8,057 nucleotides of DNA from Bacillota bacterium (GTDB lineage Bacteria > Vulcanimicrobiota > JAMDEM01): contig JAMDEM010000107.1 in NCBI GenBank assembly GCA_023486985.1, positions 1-8,057 on the forward strand, read 5' to 3'. A model generated the notes under the pieces. That model made no database searches. It saw only the letters and a program-made list of their open reading frames with translations, and was not told the DNA's origin. Every line of letters begins with the position of its first letter. Position 1 is the first letter of the stretch. The translations under genes were made by a program, and so were the position numbers. This document shows positions 4,592 to 8,057 of the stretch, one piece after another.

Positions 4592-7389
4592 GCAATGACC
4601 TCCACACATTCCCGGCAGTCCGGACATAAACCAGAAAAGCCGCCTTCATCAGAAATTCCGCTCTTTATATGGCGGCATCTTGCGCACCTTTTGCCTTCTG
4701 CAGGCTTTGCAGTTATTCCCAGACCGTCATAATCTTCAATCATAAAAACATCCTGCGGCTTAAGCGCCTCAGGCGGAAAAAGATTCACCTTTGAGACAAT
4801 AAAAAATTCTCTCATCAGTTCAGAATATTCTTTTAAAAGTTCATAAAGCTTGTCATTAAGGTAAAGACCGATTTCGGCGTCATAGCTTTGATGCACCATC
4901 CCCCTGGCTCTTAAAGATTCAATCACACGGTAGACAGAGGATCTTAAGCCAAGTATAATCTCCATTGCCTCTTCTTCAAAATCCTTGAGATATTTTTTCT
5001 CCGGGGTCTTCAGGTCCGCTAGAAATACGCTTTCTGAGTCTTTAGCAGGAAGACTCTGCCATATCTCTTCACTGGTGAAACTGATAAAAGGAGAAATAAT
5101 AATTGCCATGTTTCTCATAATTTCATATAACGACTTTTGAGCAGATTTTCTGGCGCGTGACCCTGGAGCCGGTAAATAAAGCCTGTCCTTAACAATTTCA
5201 AGATAAAGGCCGCTTAACTCTATGGCGAAAAAATTGTATATCATATGAAAAGCTGTGTGTAAATTACAGTTCTCCATGTTTTGAAGAACTTTTTTAATCA
5301 TCTCCGAGGTTGCCTGAAGAATCCATCGGTCCAGCGCTTCCAAATCTTCAGCCTTAAGGGAATCTTCAGCCGGATTATAATCGTAGAGATTCCCAAGCAT
5401 GAACCTGCAGACATTTCTTATTTTATTGTAGACAGCAAGAGCTTCACGCATAGCCCCATCGGTAAATTTTATCTCGCCCGTTCTTTCAGCCGAGAGGATG
5501 CAAAATCTTAAAATTTCCGCACCGTATGCTTTAATAAATTTACTTACTCTTTCCTCTTCCTCCGTGCGCCTTCCGGTGGCTGCATTTTCCCCGTCAACCG
5601 CCAACCCATGGGAAAGAGCAATTTTAAAAGGCGCCATTCCCTTAAGAGCCGAGGAAGTTATTATGCTGTGCTGAAACCAGCCCCGGTACTGCTCGTGGCT
5701 TTCAAGGTACATATCAGCCGGAAATTTAAAATCGGTTCTATCAAAGGAAAGAAGTTCGCAGGTTAAAGCAGATTCAAACCAGACATCAAAAATATCTTTC
5801 TCTTTCCTGAAGGACTTTGACCCGCAGGCGGGGCAGGATGTGCCGGCAGGAAGAATTTCTTCAGCCGGCTTTTCAAACCAGATGTCTGCGCCTTCCTTCC
5901 TGAAAAGATTTTCTACTGCTTTAAAAACAGTCTCGTCCAGCAAGTGATATGAACAGTCATTGCAGTAAAATACAGGTATCGGAGTGCCCCAGAATCTCTG
6001 GCGGGAGATGCACCAGTCATCTCTTTCGGCTATCATTTTGGTTACCCTGTTTTTCCCCCATTCAGGATGCCATTTAATCCTCTCTGAAGCCTCGAGAGCT
6101 TTTATTCTCAAATTTCGTACATCCATAGCAAGAAACCATTGCTCCTCAGCCCTGCAGATTAAAGGATTATTGCAGCGCCAGCAATGTGGAACTCTAGCGC
6201 TCACTTTATCCTCATGAATAAGCAGCCCTTTTGAGCGCAAGTTCTCTGCAACTTTAATGTCAGCCTCAGGATAACTCAAGCCATTGTATTCGCTTGAATT
6301 TTTATCCATTCTGCCGCTTGCATCAACTGTTACCATAATGGGCAGATTATATTTTATCCCAACCTCGAAATCTTCATAACCCATGCCCGGAGCTATATGA
6401 ACGCATCCGGTGCCTCCGTACTTTTGGTCTACTGCAACAAAATTTTCCGCCACAACTATTGAATCTTTACCGGTTACAGGATTGATACAGTCAAATTCAT
6501 GCAGTTTCAGCCCTTTAAAAGACCCGAGCTTCTCATAGTTTTTAAATCCGATAACTTCTGCAACTGAGTCGGCAAGAGATTCTGCAACAATTAGATTCTC
6601 ATTACCCGCATGCAAAACCGTATAGCCTGCTTCAGCATTTAAAGCTACGGCAAGATTGCCGGTAAGAGTCCAGGGCGATGTTGTCCAGATAAGGATGCAT
6701 ACTCCTTCAAGATTTCCGTTAAAAATCTTTGAGATATCGCCTTTTAAGGGGAACTTTGCAAAAACAGAAGGAGATTCTTTTTCCTGATAAACCATTTCTG
6801 CTTCATCCACTGCCGTCATGCAGTGGGGGCACCAGTTTACAGGCTTTAAACTTCTATAGATGAAATTTTTCCTTGCCAGCTCGGAAAATACCCTTACAAT
6901 TCCAGCCTCATAGGATTTATCCATTGTAAGGTATGGATTATCCCACTCTGCAAAAACTCCAAGCCTTATAAACTGCTCTTTTTGAATTTCCACAAACTTT
7001 GCGGCAAACTCCCTGCATTTGCGCCGGAATTCAAGAGACTCAGCTTTCAAAGGATCCAAAGAAAGAGCAGTTGCCGCTTCAATTTCATTGGGCAGCCCGT
7101 GGTTATCCCATCCAGGAATAAAAGAAACATTGCTGCCGCTTAATATCTTTGACTTTATCACCGCATCTTTAAGAATTTTGTTGACGGCATGAACGGGCAA
7201 AATTCCGCCGTTGGAATAAGGAGGCCCGTCATGAAGCACAAAAAGCGGTTTTCCCTTCAGACGGACCTTGATTTTATTATAAATCCTGTTTTCTTTCCAG
7301 AATTCAAGAATTTCGGGCTCGCTCTTTGACAGATCAGCCTTCATGGGAAAAGGCGTCCGGGGCAGGTTAAGAGTTCTCCCGTAATCCAA
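4588..7389 (-). CDS. ileS: Isoleucyl-tRNA synthetase family protein with lost HIGH and KMSKS motifs
   Basis: A full-length (933-residue) IleRS by architecture: typical N-terminus (NLPRTPFPMKADL), Rossmann fold, CP1 editing domain (about 190-400), DWCISRQRFWGTPIPVFYC (458-476), anticodon-binding helices (about 685-870) and a C-terminal Cys4 site (Cys902, 905, 922, 925). The TTG start is supported by AAGGAG (7397-7402) at 7-base spacing and by the family-like MDYGRTLNLP. Several synthetic-site motifs are altered. HIGH is LPVH (64-67). The KMSKS loop is replaced by ENAATGRRTEEEERVSK (601-617). GWDCHGLPIE is GWDNHGLPNE, DVWFDSG is DVWFESA (535-541), and GSDQHRGWF is SHEQYRGWF (564-572). The frame is undamaged. 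Editing-site positions are kept: Thr236, Thr237, Asn245, His331 and Asp340 match E. coli Thr241, Thr242, Asn250, His333 and Asp342 by my alignment. It may be a non-activating paralogue, for example a trans-editing or regulatory protein, or a strongly divergent active enzyme. Family assignment is sure; activity is not. Confidence 0.9.
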   Translation of the reverse strand: MDYGRTLNLPRTPFPMKADLSKSEPEILEFWKENRIYNKIKVRLKGKPLFVLHDGPPYSNGGILPVHAVNKILKDAVIKSKILSGSNVSFIPGWDNHGLPNEIEAATALSLDPLKAESLEFRRKCREFAAKFVEIQKEQFIRLGVFAEWDNPYLTMDKSYEAGIVRVFSELARKNFIYRSLKPVNWCPHCMTAVDEAEMVYQEKESPSVFAKFPLKGDISKIFNGNLEGVCILIWTTSPWTLTGNLAVALNAEAGYTVLHAGNENLIVAESLADSVAEVIGFKNYEKLGSFKGLKLHEFDCINPVTGKDSIVVAENFVAVDQKYGGTGCVHIAPGMGYEDFEVGIKYNLPIMVTVDASGRMDKNSSEYNGLSYPEADIKVAENLRSKGLLIHEDKVSARVPHCWRCNNPLICRAEEQWFLAMDVRNLRIKALEASERIKWHPEWGKNRVTKMIAERDDWCISRQRFWGTPIPVFYCNDCSYHLLDETVFKAVENLFRKEGADIWFEKPAEEILPAGTSCPACGSKSFRKEKDIFDVWFESALTCELLSFDRTDFKFPADMYLESHEQYRGWFQHSIITSSALKGMAPFKIALSHGLAVDGENAATGRRTEEEERVSKFIKAYGAEILRFCILSAERTGEIKFTDGAMREALAVYNKIRNVCRFMLGNLYDYNPAEDSLKAEDLEALDRWILQATSEMIKKVLQNMENCNLHTAFHMIYNFFAIELSGLYLEIVKDRLYLPAPGSRARKSAQKSLYEIMRNMAIIISPFISFTSEEIWQSLPAKDSESVFLADLKTPEKKYLKDFEEEAMEIILGLRSSVYRVIESLRARGMVHQSYDAEIGLYLNDKLYELLKEYSELMREFFIVSKVNLFPPEALKPQDVFMIEDYDGLGITAKPAEGKRCARCRHIKSGISDEGGFSGLCPDCRECVEVIA
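4599..4603 (-). promoter_or_regulatory. Shine-Dalgarno that decides the lspA start
   Basis: GGAGG on the minus strand inside the last codons of ileS, 7 bases before the ATG at 4591. It selects the start that overlaps the ileS stop rather than the upstream ATG at 4627. Confidence 0.85.
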
Positions 7390-7396
7390 AAAAATT

Positions 7397-7402
7397 CTCC
7401 TT
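7397..7402 (-). promoter_or_regulatory. Shine-Dalgarno that supports the ileS TTG start
   Basis: AAGGAG on the minus strand, 7 bases before the TTG at 7389..7387 and directly after the flavoprotein stop. The next ATG (7344) has no comparable site and would remove the family-typical first 15 residues. Confidence 0.85.
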
Positions 7403-7404
7403 AA

Positions 7405-8057
7405 TTAGTTTTCAGAACAGGCTTTGCATTTTTCAAGATAAAGCTCTGCAGATTTTTTCTCCTCGCTAAGAAACATCTTCTGCCTTGCCATAAGAAGATC
7501 AAAATCCACAAGATGGGCGTCAAAGTCGGGACCGTCCACGCAGGCAAACTTCGTTGTTCCATCAACCGAAACTCTGCAGGCTCCGCACATTCCTGTTCCG
7601 TCCATCATTACCGGGTTAAGACTTACGATGGTTTTTACGCCGGCAGGCCTGGTGGCTTCTGCAACCACCTTCATCATGATTGAAGGTCCTATGGCAAAGA
7701 CCAGTTCAATCTTCTCTTTTGCCATGACCTCTTTTAACACATCTGTAACAAGCCCTTTCGTGCCCTTGCTTCCGTCATTGGTGCAGACAAGAAGTTCATC
7801 GGAAGAGCTTTTCAGTTCATTCTCCCAGAAAAGGAGATTTTCGCTTCTTGCTCCTATTATGGAAATAACCCTGTTCCCCGCTTCCTTGAAAGCCCGGGAA
7901 ATCGGGTAAAGAGGCGCTATGCCAAGCCCTCCTCCTATGCAGACAACGGTTCCTATTTTTTCCACATGACTGGGAATTCCCAGAGGTCCGATTACATCCT
8001 TTATCTCATCCCCCGCCTTAAGAGTTCCGAGCTGCATGGTAGTTTTTCCTATTTCCT
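7405..8057 (-). CDS. Sulfide/dihydroorotate dehydrogenase-like FAD/NAD-binding subunit (NfnA/SudB type), N-terminus missing
   Basis: The ferredoxin reductase-type subunit of a two-subunit flavoprotein such as NADH-dependent ferredoxin:NADP oxidoreductase; it carries FAD, binds NAD(H) and holds a [2Fe-2S] cluster in the cytoplasm. The frame is open to the right edge. Codons upstream of the Met at 8037 read EIGKTT, which continues the FAD-domain pattern, so that Met is internal and roughly 60-70 residues are missing. Counting from it: GPLG (17-20), the nucleotide-binding GGGLGIAPL (35-43), AIGPSIMMK (115-123), the cluster motif DGTGMCGACR (146-155, Cys151 and Cys154) with Cys166 in FACVDGPDFDAHLVDF. 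The three Cys plus a nearby Asp fit the unusual cluster ligation known for NfnA. An extra CKAC pair (204-207) lies at the C-terminus. The usual partner NfnB does not follow; ileS does, 15 bases later. PyrK-like function is less likely because the tail DGPDFDAHLVDF is typical of the NfnA/SudB group. Confidence 0.85.
   Translation of the reverse strand, partial: EIGKTTMQLGTLKAGDEIKDVIGPLGIPSHVEKIGTVVCIGGGLGIAPLYPISRAFKEAGNRVISIIGARSENLLFWENELKSSSDELLVCTNDGSKGTKGLVTDVLKEVMAKEKIELVFAIGPSIMMKVVAEATRPAGVKTIVSLNPVMMDGTGMCGACRVSVDGTTKFACVDGPDFDAHLVDFDLLMARQKMFLSEEKKSAELYLEKCKACSEN

Noticed and set aside
4127..4627. Longer lspA start giving 166 residues
   Set aside because: The ATG at 4591 has a strong Shine-Dalgarno and an ATGA overlap with ileS. 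The extra 12 residues are the ileS C-terminus in another frame.
5542..5550. RVSKF at residues 614-618 as a degenerate KMSKS
   Set aside because: It lies only a few residues before YGAE, where other synthetases have a longer spacer, so a length-conserving alignment does not support it. It cannot be excluded without a structure.

Overview
All recognisable genes lie on the minus strand, so the window reads from right to left. It is bacterial housekeeping DNA: a partial electron-transfer flavoprotein (NfnA/SudB type), an isoleucyl-tRNA synthetase-like gene (ileS), lspA, lgt, a membrane glycosyltransferase of the protein O-mannosyltransferase class, a gap of about 290 bases, a D-Ala-D-Ala carboxypeptidase (dacB, PBP4 type) and the first codons of another gene cut by the left edge. 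Base composition is moderately AT-leaning. Lipoprotein processing plus PBP4 show a bacterium. The sequence does not fix the phylum; the Cys-rich Lgt signature and gene order would suit an anaerobe or an uncultivated lineage, which is a guess.

The right two-thirds looks like one operon. The flavoprotein stop is 15 bases from the TTG start of ileS. The ileS stop overlaps the lspA start as ATGA. The lspA stop overlaps the Shine-Dalgarno of lgt. The lgt stop is 4 bases before an ATG that fits the start of the glycosyltransferase except for a one-base homopolymer shift. LspA and Lgt act on successive steps of lipoprotein maturation, and the glycosyltransferase probably modifies proteins or lipids at the same membrane. 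DacB trims peptidoglycan and has its own good ribosome binding site after the gap.

The most important observation is in ileS. The 933-codon frame is intact, of normal length and clearly IleRS throughout, but both class I signature motifs are gone: HIGH is replaced by LPVH, and the KMSKS loop by an unrelated Glu/Arg-rich segment. Other active-site motifs are also changed. In contrast, the residues I can map to the CP1 editing pocket are largely kept, as are the anticodon-domain and C-terminal Cys pairs. This suggests a full-length IleRS paralogue that has lost ATP-dependent activation but may still edit or bind tRNA, or an unusual divergent IleRS.

Secondary points are a 24-base exact inverted repeat that begins at the first base of the window (possible fold-back assembly artefact), a cluster of competing palindromes and a protein-like remnant in the gap before dacB, and the frame problem at the glycosyltransferase start.
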